Assembly (NCBI RefSeq): GCF_000429405.1
Contig: NZ_AUBU01000002.1
Span: forward strand, 310,001-374,000
DNA: 64,000 nt
Source of the DNA: Algoriphagus marincola DSM 16067
GTDB taxonomy: Bacteria > Bacteroidota > Bacteroidia > Cytophagales > Cyclobacteriaceae
Direction: 5' to 3'
The notes under the pieces were generated by a model that worked only from the letters and a program-made list of their open reading frames with translations, made no database searches and was not told the origin of the DNA. This document shows positions 44,173 to 53,285 of the stretch, one piece after another (position 1 is the stretch's first letter; the number at the start of each line of letters is the position of its first letter). The position numbers and the translations under genes were made by a program.

Positions 44173-47100
44173 TTAATCCTCTTCCATGGGATGTATTTCC
44201 AGAAGTTCGTCTGGACTCCAAAACCCTTCCTTGTCTTTGACTTCTTCCCGAACTTGCTTGACAAGCTCAGGAGAAATAGGGCTCGCTTGATTCCCAAATG
44301 AGTTTCTTACATAGGTCAAAACGGCTGCAACTTCCGTATCGTTGAGCATGCCTGCGTAGGGAGTCATGGGTACTTGACCCGGGTAGACCCGACCATTCAC
44401 CTCGATTTCACCGAGAAGTCCGTTTAGGACGATCTTGATCAGTCGCTCCGGGCTTCCCGTCACCCAAGGCGTACCTTTGAGTGGGGGGAATTGAGAAGCT
44501 GTCAGACCATTTCCATCGAGCTGATGGCAGGTGGCGCAAAAGCCTTCGCGTGCGTAGATCTCCTTGCCAATGACAAAAAGCTCACGGTCAGATCCTGTCA
44601 GATTGGACTTGATATCTTCTTCTTTTTTCTCATCAACAGAAAGACCATTGATATGTGCAATAGCCGTCTCTAAAGTTCTAGGAATCCAAGTATTGTCCTG
44701 TGGCTGCTTTTCTACCACACTCAAAATATCCACGCCATCTTCTTGAGGAAGCCAAGATGCTGCAGCAATTACCTCCATGCGAACTCGTCCATGTGGATCT
44801 GAAGCAGCACTTTTTAGGAGGTCTATTTGATTGTTCACCTGATGCCCGGTGTATCTAAGGACTCTCACAGCCGCAGCTCTAGCCCGATGATCCTTGGAAT
44901 CCAAGAGTTCTTGAAGTAGGGTTTGATTGACTCGATTAATTCCCCAAGTCACCCAAAGAGCCTCCAAGCGATGATGTTCGTAGTTGGGGTCTTCTGTATC
45001 CAACTGACTAAGCCAATTTTCCACCTCTTGATATACCTGATTGGCATCCCTTCCTCTGAGCTCTCTTCGTGTTCGGTAGCGTGTTCGATATTCAGGTAGC
45101 TTGAGATTATCCAAAAGCTCGGGGATACTGGCACCATCGATTTTGGCTGGCTCGACTAAAGGGCGAGATGGATAAGTCACCCGGTAAATTCGGCCATGAA
45201 CATGATCTCTCAATGGGTCTCGGGCATTATGCTGCATATGTCCGATCAGGATATTATGCCAATCGACGATATAAAGTGAGCCGTCTGGCGCAAATTCCAA
45301 ATCGACAGGGCGGAAATTACGATCTGTAGAACTCACCAAATCCTGTCGGTATTCGGTATGAAAGCCTACAGAATCTTCGACCATTTTGTGCTGCTTAGTT
45401 CCCAAGAAACCTATGGTATTATTCAATAAGACGTCTCCCTGAACTTCCTCCGGAAAATGCCTGCTGGAGACAAATTCCAAACCAGAAGTCGGTCTGACCA
45501 TCTGCTCTTGTTCGATCAGATTGGGACCCTTGTAATTGGAATTTCCATATCGGGGAAGTACCGAGCCTGGAAGCATCCAATTGAGATTGGGTCCGGAAGT
45601 TTCGAGGTAGAAGTTTTGACCCCAATCGTCAAAGGCTATTCCCCAAGGGTTGGGAATTGCCACCTGATTGACTCGCTCCAATTTATGCCGCTTTGGTTCA
45701 TAGCGGTAGAAACCGCCATTCGTGGCTCGTACTGGTCCATAGGAGGTTTCGACATTGGTATGCAAAAAGACACCCTCTGCCATGTAGATTGCCCCGGATT
45801 CATCAGTAGAATAGGCAGAAATCGCATGGTGAGTGTCATGGTCATCAAATCCCGAAAGAAGAATCGTTCTTTTATCAGCTCGGTCATCTCCGTCGGTATC
45901 TTCCAGCAAAACTAAGTTTGGTAATTGAGATACATACACCCCTTCCGCTGCCAGTTCGAAACCTACAGGAAGGTGAAGATCATCAGCAAAAACCGTTTGC
46001 TTATCGGCTTTTCCATCCTGATCAGTATCCTCCAAGATGATGAGTTTGTCGGAAGGTTTGGGATCGCCCGGCTTATAATGAGGATAGGAAGGCATGGTAG
46101 CTACCCAAAGTCTTCCTTTGTTGTCAAAAGAAAGCTGAACGGGATTAGCCAAATCCGGGAATTCTTCCTCCGAGGCGAAAAGTTCGATTTTGTAGCCTTC
46201 GGGTACTTTCAATTCTGCAAGAGCAGCATCCCCATATTTGTATTCCAAGCTTCCATTGGCTTTTGGATTGTAGTTGGTCTCTACCTCAGGAAGGTCTCTG
46301 GTTTTTACATCTGCTGCAGCCAAATCATAGTTTTCTCCTTTGGCGCTGGCCCAAATGGCAGAGTCTCGATTTGCGGTTAGTTGTCTGATTTTTTCCAATT
46401 CGTATGGGTAATTATCAGGACCAAAGGGATCATAGCGACGACCGAATACGTGAACTCCATTTGGAATCTTGTAGTCATTATGCCACATCCAGTTTTTCTC
46501 CTGTACAGCTTCATGAATGGATGCAAGTCTCTCCGGATTTTTTTGATCAGTCTGGCCAAAAAGCTGATCAGCCAGAAAGTCAGCGAAGATTTGATAGCCT
46601 TCTTCAGTCAGCTGAGAACCATCGAGTGTTAATGGAGAAGAAGCATCAGCGTACCATTTTTTACTAGCTGAAAAAGCATCTACAAACACCAAATCATGCT
46701 TTTCTGCAACTTTTTCCATCGCCCGGGCGTATGCCTCTATAATTTCATTTTGAGCAATTCCGTTTGGCACATCCTTCCAATCAGAAATATCCTCCATGGC
46801 GATCGGGGAGACTAAGGCTAGTTGAGGGGAATCAGTGCCATTGTATTTTTGAGACTTAGAATGAAGTACCCAGGCTTCGAGTTCGTCTTTGAAGATTGAA
46901 AGCTTTTCTAAACCTTGGAAGGACTCGCCGAAACCAAAAAAACCTATTATGATATCGGCTTCCAGTCTAGTCAACCACTGATCGGGCTTTTCGAAAAAGC
47001 CCTGTGAGTTGGAGTTGGTGGCATATTCGTCCTGGAATTCTTCTGCTCCCGGAAAGGCCCAAGGATCATTAGTGGCAGATCGTGGTCTGAAGCCCGGTGT

Positions 47101-47319
47101 GTCTCCTGGGTCGGCCATGTTTCGGATGAAAAGTGTGGAATCAGGATAGCGAGCATGCATGGAGGTTTCAAACCAGCCATACTCCATCATCCGAGAAGCT
47201 AAATTCCCCCCGACTATAGCGATTCGGGCGTCTTTGCTTAATTCTAAATGCTTTTGCTCTTGGCATGCAGAGAAAATTGAAACGAGACCTAGAAAAATTA
47301 AAAGACGAATTTGATTCAT
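44173..47319 (-). CDS. Very large heme-binding CxxCH lipoprotein with SGNH-like domain
   Basis: The 1048-residue precursor starts MNQIRLLIFLGLVSIFSAC with lipid Cys19; an earlier in-frame start gives no sensible signal. Order: an SGNH-hydrolase-like domain (about 30-265), a propeller-type membrane-bound dehydrogenase domain (about 330-720) with two Ca-site-like segments (DTDQDGKADK, DTDGDDRADK), HEAT-like repeats (about 740-900), and a cytochrome c domain with CATCH (about 927). In the SGNH part the usual Ser of GDS reads Asn (GGN, 37-39) and the usual His of DxxH reads Gln (DGSQLT), so that domain looks non-catalytic. The rest is the PVC-type dehydrogenase/cytochrome family, thought to oxidise sugars; substrate unknown. 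Convergent with ThuA. Confidence 0.88.
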   Translation of the reverse strand: MNQIRLLIFLGLVSIFSACQEQKHLELSKDARIAIVGGNLASRMMEYGWFETSMHARYPDSTLFIRNMADPGDTPGFRPRSATNDPWAFPGAEEFQDEYATNSNSQGFFEKPDQWLTRLEADIIIGFFGFGESFQGLEKLSIFKDELEAWVLHSKSQKYNGTDSPQLALVSPIAMEDISDWKDVPNGIAQNEIIEAYARAMEKVAEKHDLVFVDAFSASKKWYADASSPLTLDGSQLTEEGYQIFADFLADQLFGQTDQKNPERLASIHEAVQEKNWMWHNDYKIPNGVHVFGRRYDPFGPDNYPYELEKIRQLTANRDSAIWASAKGENYDLAAADVKTRDLPEVETNYNPKANGSLEYKYGDAALAELKVPEGYKIELFASEEEFPDLANPVQLSFDNKGRLWVATMPSYPHYKPGDPKPSDKLIILEDTDQDGKADKQTVFADDLHLPVGFELAAEGVYVSQLPNLVLLEDTDGDDRADKRTILLSGFDDHDTHHAISAYSTDESGAIYMAEGVFLHTNVETSYGPVRATNGGFYRYEPKRHKLERVNQVAIPNPWGIAFDDWGQNFYLETSGPNLNWMLPGSVLPRYGNSNYKGPNLIEQEQMVRPTSGLEFVSSRHFPEEVQGDVLLNNTIGFLGTKQHKMVEDSVGFHTEYRQDLVSSTDRNFRPVDLEFAPDGSLYIVDWHNILIGHMQHNARDPLRDHVHGRIYRVTYPSRPLVEPAKIDGASIPELLDNLKLPEYRTRYRTRRELRGRDANQVYQEVENWLSQLDTEDPNYEHHRLEALWVTWGINRVNQTLLQELLDSKDHRARAAAVRVLRYTGHQVNNQIDLLKSAASDPHGRVRMEVIAAASWLPQEDGVDILSVVEKQPQDNTWIPRTLETAIAHINGLSVDEKKEEDIKSNLTGSDRELFVIGKEIYAREGFCATCHQLDGNGLTASQFPPLKGTPWVTGSPERLIKIVLNGLLGEIEVNGRVYPGQVPMTPYAGMLNDTEVAAVLTYVRNSFGNQASPISPELVKQVREEVKDKEGFWSPDELLEIHPMEED

Positions 47320-47508
47320 GGTTTTTATGGGTTTTTGAGGCAATATTAGATTTGAAAATATCGCTTTATTTTCAAAAGAGACCAAAAGAAGCAGGATGCA
47401 TCTTGTAAAAAATATAATTTTCCAGTTTTTTATGTAAACGGTCGGATCTTTTGGCTGAAATCTATTTTGCTTTTTTTAAATTTCTTTTTCAACCTGAAAT
47501 TTATTTTC

Positions 47509-50190
47509 ATGCAAAGTTCAATAAAAAGCATTTCGAGCCTTTCATTACTCGTTTTAGTCCTCTTGGGTTTTAGCTGTCAGCAGCCCAAGTCAGAGCGTCA
47601 ACTCACTGGTAATCCTAAAATTGACAAGTTAAAGCTTCCCGAAGGTTTTGCGGTGGAGCATCTGTACAGTCCTGGCGAAAACGATCAGGGGTCATGGGTG
47701 GCTATGACTTTTGATGATAAAGGCCGGATGATTACAGCAGACCAATATGGGTTTCTCTATCGTTTGACCATCCCAAAAGTAGGTTCTGACTCTGTCAAGC
47801 CTAAGGTGGAGAAAATGCTGGTGGGAAATGTGGAGGAGCCTCAAGTTGGGATGGGCTATGCACAAGGCCTGCTTTTTGCCTTTAATTCCATCTACGTGAT
47901 GGTCAATCACAATCCCAATGAGACTTTTTCCCGAGGAACAGGGCTTTACCGTATTCAGGACCTGGATGGTGATGATCAGTATGAGAACGTAACCGAGATT
48001 CGCACTTTTACAGGAGAGCCAGGTGAGCATGGACCTCACTCCATGAAATTGACCCCGGATGGAAGCCGAATTGTGCTTTCCGCAGGTAATCATGTGGATG
48101 TGCCTCAGATGGATCATTATCGACTTCCAAGGGTATGGGATGAAGACAATCTTTTCCCATTGATCAAAGACCCAAGAGGTCATGCGAACAATCGACAGGC
48201 TCCCGGCGGCTGGATAGCTACCATTGATCCTGAGGGTAAAGACTGGGAATTAGTGGCAGCTGGCTTCAGAAATGAATTTGACATTGCTTACAATGAAGTG
48301 GGCGATTTGTTTACCTATGATTCCGATATGGAGTGGGATTTTGGGATGCCTTGGTATCGGCCTACCCGAATCAATCATGTGACCTCCGGGGCAGAGTTTG
48401 GCTGGCGAACAGGAAATGCGAAATGGTCCCCCAATTACCCCGATAACCTCCCAGCTGTTTTGAATATTGGACAAGGCTCTCCTACCAACGTCATGTTTGG
48501 AACTGAGGCTGCATTTCCTGCTATGTATCGAAAGGCTTTGTATGCTTTTGATTGGAGTTTTGGGATTATCTATGCGGTTCACCTTACTCCAGAAGGAGCG
48601 AGCTACTCTGCCAATGCGGAGGAGTTTATTTCTGGTTCACCACTTCCCCTGACGGATGGAACTATCGGACCTGATGGCGCAATGTATTTTGCTACGGGTG
48701 GTAGACGCTTGGAGTCTGACCTTTACCGGGTTTACTACACCGGGAATCCTGATGATGTTTCAGCTTTGACGGTGGAAAAATTACCCACCGAAGCAAAGCT
48801 GAGACGGGAATTGGAAAGCTTTCACGAAAGAAATCCAGGCCCAGAAGGTCTGGAATTGGCATGGCAAAACTTAGATCACGAAGATCGTTTTGTTCAGTAT
48901 GCCGCTCGTGTAGCTTTGGAACATCAGCCTTTGGAATCTTGGAGAGACAAAGTTAGTTCAGAAACAAATCCAGTCAAGAAAACGCAAGCCAGTTTAGCCT
49001 TGGCTCGTCAGGGAGCCTCGGGGGATGCAGTTGACTTGCTGAATGGTTTGATGGAAATAAATTATTCAGCACTTTCCGAAAAAGAAAAACAGGATTTGCT
49101 TCGAACAGTTGAGGTCATATTGTATCGGTATGATGATGACGTTGCCTCGGTCAAGTCTGATTTGGTCGCCTATCTTTCCCCCAATTTCCCGGCAGATGAT
49201 AATTTATTAAACCGTTCACTTTCGGTGCTATTGACCCACTTGGATGCTCCAGATGCAGTGGAAAAGACTTTAGCCCTGCTTCAGACAGCCGAGGATGATA
49301 AAGATTATCAAAAGACCTTTACTTCTTCTTCTGAGCTGGTTTTCAGAAATCCACAGTATGGTTTGGATATCGCAAATATGCTTGCAAACGTGCCTCCAGC
49401 TCAGGCTACTTACTATGCGACTGTTTTGGGAGGTGCCGAAAAAGGATGGACTCCAGCGATGCGTGAAGAATATTTTGCATGGATCAAAAATGCGTTGACG
49501 GAATATAAAGGAGGCAGAAGCTATGTGGGATTCTTGGACCGTGCCCGAAAGATGGCCTTAGCATCCGTGGATCCTGCAGATTTTGAAAAGTATGATGAGC
49601 TATCTGGTGGGAAGTTGCTTTCTGCCAGTGGGAATGATATTGTCGAACCTGGAATTCAGCCCGAAGGTCCAGGAAGAAGATGGACTGTAGACGAAGCCTT
49701 GGCAGTGGTGGATAATTTAGGAGCTCAGGATTATGTCAGAGGAAAGGCCATGTATCAGGCGACTCTTTGTCAATCATGCCATACCATGCAGGGAGAGGGA
49801 GGAATTGTCGGACCGGACTTGACTCAATTAGGAACCCGTTTTTCCAAAAAAGACATTTTGGAAGCTACCATCAATCCGAGTGATGTCATTTCGGAGCAAT
49901 ATCATGCGACCGTATTTGAATTGAAAGATGGAGGTTCTGTGGTAGGAAGACTGGTGAATGAAAATGAGGAGGCGTATTTTGTGTCTCAGAATCCATTTGC
50001 TCCAGATGATTTACGTGAGGTGCCAAAAAGCACCGTTTCCTTCACCAAAAACTCAGAAGTGTCTATCATGCTTCCGGGATTAATCAATCGGCTCAACGAG
50101 GAGGAATTGAAGGATTTGATGGCTTATTTGATGGCAGGAGGAAATGAAAACCACGAGCTATTTCAGGATAAGAGTACTGCGGAAAGATAA
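47509..50190 (+). CDS. Large heme-binding CxxCH lipoprotein with propeller and HEAT-like domains
   Basis: The 893-residue precursor begins MQSSIKSISSLSLLVLVLLG with lipid Cys23. A propeller-type domain (about 45-420) starts PEGFAVEHLYSPGENDQGSW and resembles sugar dehydrogenases without their quinone ligands being certain. HEAT-like repeats follow (about 430-640). The C-terminal part has a cytochrome c motif CQSCH (about 754), and the TIGR02603-like heme-binding end domain with ELKDGGSVVGRLVNEN. An upstream in-frame ATG at 47467 would destroy the signal peptide. It is divergent from the 44173-47319 gene, 190 nt apart, and the two probably work on related substrates in the periplasm. Confidence 0.87.
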   Translation: MQSSIKSISSLSLLVLVLLGFSCQQPKSERQLTGNPKIDKLKLPEGFAVEHLYSPGENDQGSWVAMTFDDKGRMITADQYGFLYRLTIPKVGSDSVKPKVEKMLVGNVEEPQVGMGYAQGLLFAFNSIYVMVNHNPNETFSRGTGLYRIQDLDGDDQYENVTEIRTFTGEPGEHGPHSMKLTPDGSRIVLSAGNHVDVPQMDHYRLPRVWDEDNLFPLIKDPRGHANNRQAPGGWIATIDPEGKDWELVAAGFRNEFDIAYNEVGDLFTYDSDMEWDFGMPWYRPTRINHVTSGAEFGWRTGNAKWSPNYPDNLPAVLNIGQGSPTNVMFGTEAAFPAMYRKALYAFDWSFGIIYAVHLTPEGASYSANAEEFISGSPLPLTDGTIGPDGAMYFATGGRRLESDLYRVYYTGNPDDVSALTVEKLPTEAKLRRELESFHERNPGPEGLELAWQNLDHEDRFVQYAARVALEHQPLESWRDKVSSETNPVKKTQASLALARQGASGDAVDLLNGLMEINYSALSEKEKQDLLRTVEVILYRYDDDVASVKSDLVAYLSPNFPADDNLLNRSLSVLLTHLDAPDAVEKTLALLQTAEDDKDYQKTFTSSSELVFRNPQYGLDIANMLANVPPAQATYYATVLGGAEKGWTPAMREEYFAWIKNALTEYKGGRSYVGFLDRARKMALASVDPADFEKYDELSGGKLLSASGNDIVEPGIQPEGPGRRWTVDEALAVVDNLGAQDYVRGKAMYQATLCQSCHTMQGEGGIVGPDLTQLGTRFSKKDILEATINPSDVISEQYHATVFELKDGGSVVGRLVNENEEAYFVSQNPFAPDDLREVPKSTVSFTKNSEVSIMLPGLINRLNEEELKDLMAYLMAGGNENHELFQDKSTAER

Positions 50191-50290
50191 AGAACTTGGA
50201 TTAATTTCGTACGTTCGATAGATATGCAGCCTTATTTTAAGCTATACCTGTAAACTCAGTTCAAATATTTGATCTTTAAAATTAATCGCT

Positions 50291-50506
50291 ATGATAAGTG
50301 TCAACCCAAAATATGTTACAGATAAAAAAGGGAAAAAAGTTTCTGTAATTCTCCCTATGAAGGATTTTAAAGCGATTTTGGAAGAGTTGGAGGAATTGGA
50401 TGATATTAGGCTTTTCGATGAGGCCAAAAAGGAAGATCAGGAATTTTTTGATGCTGAAGAGGTCTTTAAGGAAATCGAAGAAGCCCGAAAAAATGAGCAA
50501 GTATAA
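50291..50506 (+). CDS. Putative antitoxin of a type II toxin-antitoxin pair
   Basis: A 71-residue acidic protein: an N-terminal strand-helix half (VTDKKGKKVSVILPMKDFKA) of Phd/YefM-like shape and an acidic helical tail (EEVFKEIEEARKNEQV) as used to wrap a toxin. It overlaps the following RelE-like gene by 14 nt, the standard antitoxin-toxin order and coupling. Antitoxins of this kind bind their own promoter. The assignment depends on the partner; the protein alone is too short for certainty. Confidence 0.8.
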   Translation: MISVNPKYVTDKKGKKVSVILPMKDFKAILEELEELDDIRLFDEAKKEDQEFFDAEEVFKEIEEARKNEQV

Positions 50507-50747
50507 GGTTCGAATAGCAAAAAGAGCCAAAAAGAAATTAATAAAGATTCCTGACCCCTATTTTTCAAACATTAAAGAAGCCATTTTGGCATTAGCAGAT
50601 AATCCAAGGCCCAAAGGTTATAAAAAGTTGAAAGGTAGGGAAGGGTATCGAATTAGGGTAGCCAATTACCGTATCCTATACGAAATACAAGACAAGATTC
50701 TGTTGGTAGATGTGATTGATTTAGGGCACAGAAAGGAGATATATTAA
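50493..50747 (+). CDS. RelE/ParE family toxin
   Basis: An 84-residue basic protein starting MSKYKVRIAKRAKKKLIKIP and ending DVIDLGHRKEIY, both signatures of the RelE/ParE fold. The middle holds LKGREGYRIRVANYRILYEI, with the Arg and Tyr residues typical of mRNA-cleaving RelE toxins. It should cut mRNA in the ribosome or bind gyrase when freed from the antitoxin; the DLGHRKEIY ending favours RelE. The start overlaps the antitoxin gene by 14 nt; an upstream ATG at 50400 lies inside that gene and is rejected. A bidirectional terminator follows. Confidence 0.88.
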   Translation: MSKYKVRIAKRAKKKLIKIPDPYFSNIKEAILALADNPRPKGYKKLKGREGYRIRVANYRILYEIQDKILLVDVIDLGHRKEIY

Positions 50748-50776
50748 TTATATGTTTAATCGAAAATCCTATTTAA

Positions 50777-50815
50777 AAAAACACCCCAAAAAGCAAAAAA
50801 CTTTTTGAGGTGTTT
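50777..50815 (+). terminator. Bidirectional terminator after the toxin-antitoxin pair
   Basis: Inverted repeat AAACACCCCAAAAAG...CTTTTTGAGGTGTTT with a short loop (one bulged C), between the convergent genes ending at 50747 and 50840. Confidence 0.75.
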
Positions 50816-50839
50816 GATTTTCTAATTTTTAATCTTTTT

Positions 50840-52003
50840 TCAATCCGTCCAACTCATAGGGTAATTTTCATCTACAAAATCCAGCGCATCTGTAGTTATC
50901 TGAAGCGGTCGGAAGGTATCCAGCATGACGGCATATTCTTCTGTTTCTTTGGCTCCAATGGATTTCTCAACCGTCCCTGGATGGGGTCCGTGTGGCAGTC
51001 CTCCCATATGAATCGTGAAAGATCCTCGATCAATTCCTCTTCGACTCATAAACTCTCCTTCTGCATAGTACAATACTTCGTCAGAATCAATGTTGGAGTG
51101 ATTGTAAGGTGCTGGAATGGCCAATGGATGATAATCGAATAAGCGTGGTACAAAGGAACAAATCACAAAGCCCCAGGCCTGGAAAGTCTGATGTACGGGT
51201 GGTGGCTGATGGATTCGGCCGGTAATCGGCTCAAAATCATAGATTGACAGGGCATAAGGATACAGGTAGCCATCCCATCCCACAATGTCTAGTGGGCTAT
51301 GTCCATAAGAATATTGGTGCAACATCCCCTGTTTTTTGATTTGAACCAGGTATTCACCTTTTTCTTTTTCAATGTGAAGTTCATGTGGAGGCCGAATGTC
51401 CCGCTCGCAATAAGGGGAATGCTCAAGCAATTGACCTACTTCATTTCTATATCGCTTCACTGTCTCGATCGGACCATGTGATTCGATGACTAGTAATCGC
51501 AAAGGACCTTCTTCTTCAAATTCAAACCGATAAATCGTTGTTCGTGGGATCACGATGTAATCGCCTTTCTGTACTTCCAATTTTCCAAATTGAGAATAAA
51601 GAACACCCTTTCCATCATGGATGTAGATGAGTTCGTCACCATCTGCATTTTTGAAGTAATAGTCCATTTTCCGCTGCTCCGGAGAGCAGATACCCATCAT
51701 CACATCATTATTCATCATAAGCATGCGACGGGCGGAGAGATAGTCTTTACCGGTGGTGCCTACTCCTGATGTTTTGAGATGAGTTTGTTGGAGGCCGTGA
51801 TCTTTAGCCACTTCCCATTTGAAAGGTTTTGGCTTACCGATGGTTTTTACCTCGTTTGGATTGTAGATATGGTAGAGATTGGAATAGATTCCTGAGAAAC
51901 CTTTTGAACTCACAAGCTCTTCCTTGTAAAGGCTTCCGTCTGGCTGTCGAAACTGGGTATGCCGTTTGGGAGGAATCTGACCGAGTCTATGATAATATGC
52001 CAT
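50840..52003 (-). CDS. hmgA: Homogentisate 1,2-dioxygenase
   Basis: The 387-residue protein has two cupin halves. The iron ligands are visible as His and Glu in NHSNIDSDEVLYY (about residue 307-315) and His in GGLPHGPHPG (about 340). It opens the homogentisate ring in tyrosine and phenylalanine breakdown, giving maleylacetoacetate, in the cytoplasm. Length is somewhat below that of the animal enzyme, but fits bacterial members of this family. No other gene of the pathway lies nearby. The upstream CsbD gene is on the same strand but ends at its own terminator. Confidence 0.88.
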   Translation of the reverse strand: MAYYHRLGQIPPKRHTQFRQPDGSLYKEELVSSKGFSGIYSNLYHIYNPNEVKTIGKPKPFKWEVAKDHGLQQTHLKTSGVGTTGKDYLSARRMLMMNNDVMMGICSPEQRKMDYYFKNADGDELIYIHDGKGVLYSQFGKLEVQKGDYIVIPRTTIYRFEFEEEGPLRLLVIESHGPIETVKRYRNEVGQLLEHSPYCERDIRPPHELHIEKEKGEYLVQIKKQGMLHQYSYGHSPLDIVGWDGYLYPYALSIYDFEPITGRIHQPPPVHQTFQAWGFVICSFVPRLFDYHPLAIPAPYNHSNIDSDEVLYYAEGEFMSRRGIDRGSFTIHMGGLPHGPHPGTVEKSIGAKETEEYAVMLDTFRPLQITTDALDFVDENYPMSWTD

Positions 52004-52052
52004 GGGTTTTTATTTGGGTTTACGAAGGCAATTTACAATTAGCCTTTGAGAG

Positions 52053-52080
52053 AAAAAACAGCCTAAATAAAAAGGCTGAT
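52053..52080 (-). terminator. Terminator of the CsbD gene
   Basis: On the minus strand CAGCCT...AGGCTG stem with an 8-nt loop is followed by TTTTTT, about 45 nt after the CsbD stop codon and before the homogentisate dioxygenase gene. Confidence 0.75.
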
Positions 52081-52121
52081 TATCAATTTAACCAGCCTCT
52101 TCAATATTTGTTAGGGTAGAC

Positions 52122-52319
52122 TTATTTGCTTTCTTCCTCAGTTTCAAAAATCATCTTTCTGAGGTTTTCTATTTTTTCACCGGTTTTTTCCTGTAATAGG
52201 CCCAAAAGCTCATCTTCCTGTCCCTCGGTAAACTTTAAATCATCGTCTGTTAATGCGGCGTAAGTTTGCTTGAGTTGTCCCTTCAGTTGATTCCAGTTTC
52301 CTTTCAGTTGTAATGACAT
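52122..52319 (-). CDS. CsbD family general stress protein
   Basis: A 65-residue hydrophilic protein starting MSLQLKGNWNQLKGQLKQTY and containing FTEGQEDELLGLLQEKTG, the CsbD signature of two helices with the K-G-x-W-N pattern. CsbD-like proteins are induced by general stress in several bacteria; their mechanism is unknown. The gene ends before a clear terminator and is probably its own transcript. It is divergent from the GH16 gene, 69 nt apart. Confidence 0.9.
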   Translation of the reverse strand: MSLQLKGNWNQLKGQLKQTYAALTDDDLKFTEGQEDELLGLLQEKTGEKIENLRKMIFETEEESK

Positions 52320-52388
52320 AAAATGTATATTTTTGGTTAGAATAAAAGATTAACAACAATAAAACCTATCTACCTAAAAAATAGTTCC

Positions 52389-53210
52389 ATGCCTATTAAA
52401 TTAAAAAATCCTTATCAGGCCTTTTTGTACCTTTCCTTTTTATTTCTTTTTGTCAACATCCCATCTATGAAAGCTCAAAAACTGATATGGTCAGATGAAT
52501 TTGAAAATCCGGGCTTACCTGATCCGGCCAAATGGACTTATGACGTCGGTGATCATGGCTGGGGAAACAATGAGTTGCAGTTTTATACAGAAAAAGACCT
52601 TAAAAATGCCCGGGTAGAAGATGGATATTTGATCATTGAGGCGAGGTCTGATGCGGGTTTTCCAAAAGGCTATTCATCTGCTCGATTACTCACTAGGGGA
52701 AAAGCAACCTGGAAATATGGCTACATAGAAGTGCGGGCAAAGCTTCCCAAAGGAGTTGGGACCTGGCCGGCTATCTGGATGCTAGCGGAGGAGAACCGTC
52801 ATGGTGGTTGGCCTAAAAATGGTGAAATCGATATCATGGAGCATGTGGGATATGATCCCGGAGTGGTTCATGGCACTGTACATACAGAGGCATTTAATCA
52901 TGTCAAAGGGACCCAGAAGGGAAAGCAGATTCAAGTTCCTGATTTTGATTCTGAATTTCATGTTTACGCCATCAATTGGACTGAAGAAAAAATTGATTTT
53001 CTAGTGGATGGTGTTCAGTATTTCACCTTTGAAAATACGGGAAGAAGCTATCAGGAATGGCCTTTTGATCAACCTTTTTACTTGATTCTGAATATTGCTG
53101 TCGGAGGAAATTGGGGAGGTCGAGAAGGTGTAGATCCGGATATTTGGCCACAGCAGCTTGTGGTCGATTTTGTCCGGGTCTATGATGAAATGCCGGGAGA
53201 GAACCCCTAA
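52389..53210 (+). CDS. Secreted GH16 beta-glucanase
   Basis: The 273-residue precursor has a hydrophobic signal region (about residues 12-30, ...PSMKAQ). The catalytic domain has the GH16 motif NGEIDIMEHVG with the nucleophile Glu146 and acid/base Glu151, preceded by PKGVGTWPAIWML and followed by HGTVHTEAFNH. GH16 enzymes of the EIDIME form hydrolyse 1,3- or 1,3/1,4-beta-glucans such as laminarin. Because signal and catalytic domain are alone, without CBM or T9SS domain, it should act in the periplasm. No SusC/SusD genes are nearby, so it is not part of a visible polysaccharide locus. Confidence 0.92.
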   Translation: MPIKLKNPYQAFLYLSFLFLFVNIPSMKAQKLIWSDEFENPGLPDPAKWTYDVGDHGWGNNELQFYTEKDLKNARVEDGYLIIEARSDAGFPKGYSSARLLTRGKATWKYGYIEVRAKLPKGVGTWPAIWMLAEENRHGGWPKNGEIDIMEHVGYDPGVVHGTVHTEAFNHVKGTQKGKQIQVPDFDSEFHVYAINWTEEKIDFLVDGVQYFTFENTGRSYQEWPFDQPFYLILNIAVGGNWGGREGVDPDIWPQQLVVDFVRVYDEMPGENP

Positions 53211-53285
53211 TTTAATTTTTGGCAAACTGTCCAAGAATGCCTAAACTGAAGAAGAAAATTAGTTAGCCTTACTTACTAAAATACC

